A DNA stretch of 32,734 nt from Deltaproteobacteria bacterium (GTDB lineage Bacteria > Myxococcota_A > UBA796 > SXON01). The stretch covers positions 1 through 32,734 of the forward strand of contig CANKOI010000048.1 in NCBI GenBank assembly GCA_947484175.1, read 5' to 3'. Below are positions 31,974-32,734 of the stretch, in pieces (position 1 is the first letter of the stretch; every line of letters starts with the position of its first letter). The notes under the pieces are model-generated. The model was not told the DNA's origin, did not search any database, and was given only the letters and a program-made list of their open reading frames with translations. Position numbers and translations under genes: made by a program.

Positions 31974-32734
31974 ATGCCCGACCTCAGCCCCGAAGAGCTC
32001 GCCGACGCCGCGCTCGCCAAGCTCCGCGACGAAGATCCCCGTGGCGCCCGCGAGCTCCTGCTGCGCGCGGTGGAGGCCGCGCCCGACCGCGTGGACCTGC
32101 TCAACGCCCTCGGCGTGGTTCATCTGCAGCTCGGCGAGCCGGAGTTGGCCATCCGACTCATCGAAGAGGCTGTCTCACGCGTCGACGCGCTGGTGGTCCA
32201 GCGCCCCGCCGAGCGCGACCACTTCACCACGATGCGCGACGGCTTCCGGCTTTCCCTCGCCGCCGCCCACGAAGACCTCGACCAGCCCGACAGCGCGGCG
32301 CGGGAGTACCGGCGGATCCTCGCGGACAGCCCCGGCCAGCCGCGCGCCCGCCAAGGTCTCGCGCACCTCCTTTTGGCGCGGGGCGAACTCGCGGCCGGCC
32401 TCGAGGAGCTTCGTACCTACGTTCGCGAGAACCTCGACGAAGACAACTTCATCGAGGGGGCCGGCGCCTACGCCGACGAGGTGGACGGTTTTGTGAAGCG
32501 GAACATCCAGCCCCGCGAGTTCCTCGTGGCGCACCGCGAGTCGTACGTGGAGATGTTCGACCACTACGAAGCCGAACAGGGCGCCGAGGGCTGGGTAGCC
32601 GAGGCCGCCCGCATGGTGCGAGCGCCCGACGGGCGTGTGGTGCCCATGATCCCCGAGGGCGCGCGCCCCTACGCCGCCGTGCGCGTAGACCTCGTGAACC
32701 CCCAGACCTCGCAAGTGGGCCAGGTGGGCGACCA
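31974..32734 (+). CDS. TPR-like protein, 3' end cut by window edge
   Basis: At least 253 residues, open to the window end. The first 150 residues are helical pairs typical of tetratricopeptide repeats (AAPDRVDLLNALGVVHLQLG, then LRLSLAAAHEDL-like and REYRRILADSPGQPRARQGL units). The later part contains VREFLVAHRESYVEMFDHYE-like helices and then a less regular stretch (VPMIPEGARPYAAVRVDL), possibly a new domain. The ATG at 31974 was chosen as the first start; there is no clear ribosome-binding site. TPR proteins are scaffolds for protein contacts, so no enzymatic role is claimed. The remainder of the gene is needed to identify it. Confidence 0.85.
   Translation, partial: MPDLSPEELADAALAKLRDEDPRGARELLLRAVEAAPDRVDLLNALGVVHLQLGEPELAIRLIEEAVSRVDALVVQRPAERDHFTTMRDGFRLSLAAAHEDLDQPDSAAREYRRILADSPGQPRARQGLAHLLLARGELAAGLEELRTYVRENLDEDNFIEGAGAYADEVDGFVKRNIQPREFLVAHRESYVEMFDHYEAEQGAEGWVAEAARMVRAPDGRVVPMIPEGARPYAAVRVDLVNPQTSQVGQVGD

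Noticed and set aside
1-32734. CRISPR array that might accompany the CARF protein
   Set aside because: No regularly spaced direct repeats were seen anywhere in the window, and no other cas-like protein was recognised.
1-32734. tRNA, rRNA or other structured RNA genes
   Set aside because: Gaps are mostly under 100 bases and fully read; none shows tRNA-like arms. Small non-coding RNAs cannot be excluded by eye.

Overview
This window is a GC-rich, gene-dense stretch of bacterial chromosome. It has 27 protein-coding genes and no RNA gene, CRISPR array or insertion sequence that I can see. No gap between genes exceeds about 190 bases. Several features point to a myxobacterium-like organism (Myxococcota/deltaproteobacterial grade): an Oar-like TonB-dependent outer-membrane protein, a secreted metalloprotease ending in a GCG + membrane helix + RRRR sorting tail, many short lipoproteins and secreted proteins of unknown function, a bacterial XPB helicase, and a PP2C phosphatase. 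The taxonomic call is inference; there is no marker gene such as rRNA.

Layout. 1-880: the end of a PP2C Ser/Thr phosphatase (+). 887-2885 (-): a translationally coupled three-gene unit, made of a small conserved protein, a CARF-type protein of the CRISPR-associated NE0113 family, and a dual-specificity phosphatase. No CRISPR array or cas effector gene lies nearby, so this is the best candidate for an undescribed system. 2974-7376 (-): a secreted protein, a matrixin-like metalloprotease with PKD domain, and a sulfatase-like hydrolase, all tightly coupled. 7377-7560: a divergent promoter region carrying three exact copies of a 9-base element and one degenerate copy, about 39 bases apart; two of them form -35 boxes facing in opposite directions. 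7561-12217 (+): an Oar-like TonB-dependent receptor followed by two lipoproteins. 12230-14991 (-): a CCA-adding enzyme followed by a secreted protein. 15045-15563 (+): a thioredoxin-fold protein without any cysteine. 15551-18582 (-): a BtaA/DUF3419-like protein, an XPB helicase and a coupled 71-residue protein.

18611-22338 (+): RNase D, a 43-residue Flp-pilin-like peptide, CpaB, a multi-pass membrane protein of the lysylphosphatidylglycerol-synthase-TM type whose ribosome-binding site sits in a perfect hairpin, and a proline-rich secreted protein. 22345-23133 (-): GAF protein. 23156-24796 (+): GT39-like glycosyltransferase. 24826-25320 (-): a canonical TlpA-type thioredoxin. 25420-26856 (+): a fused SpmA-SpmB protein. 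26873-29120 (-): a bPH2 membrane-protein pair plus a small membrane protein. 29251-30432 (+): a secreted, membrane-anchored protein. 30447-31887 (-): an aminotransferase and a short secreted protein. 31974 to the window end (+): a TPR-like protein cut by the window edge.

The main themes are cell-envelope/secreted functions, signalling by phosphatases, and scattered housekeeping genes (CCA enzyme, RNase D, XPB, aminotransferase). All family assignments rest on motif reading only; no database search was possible.
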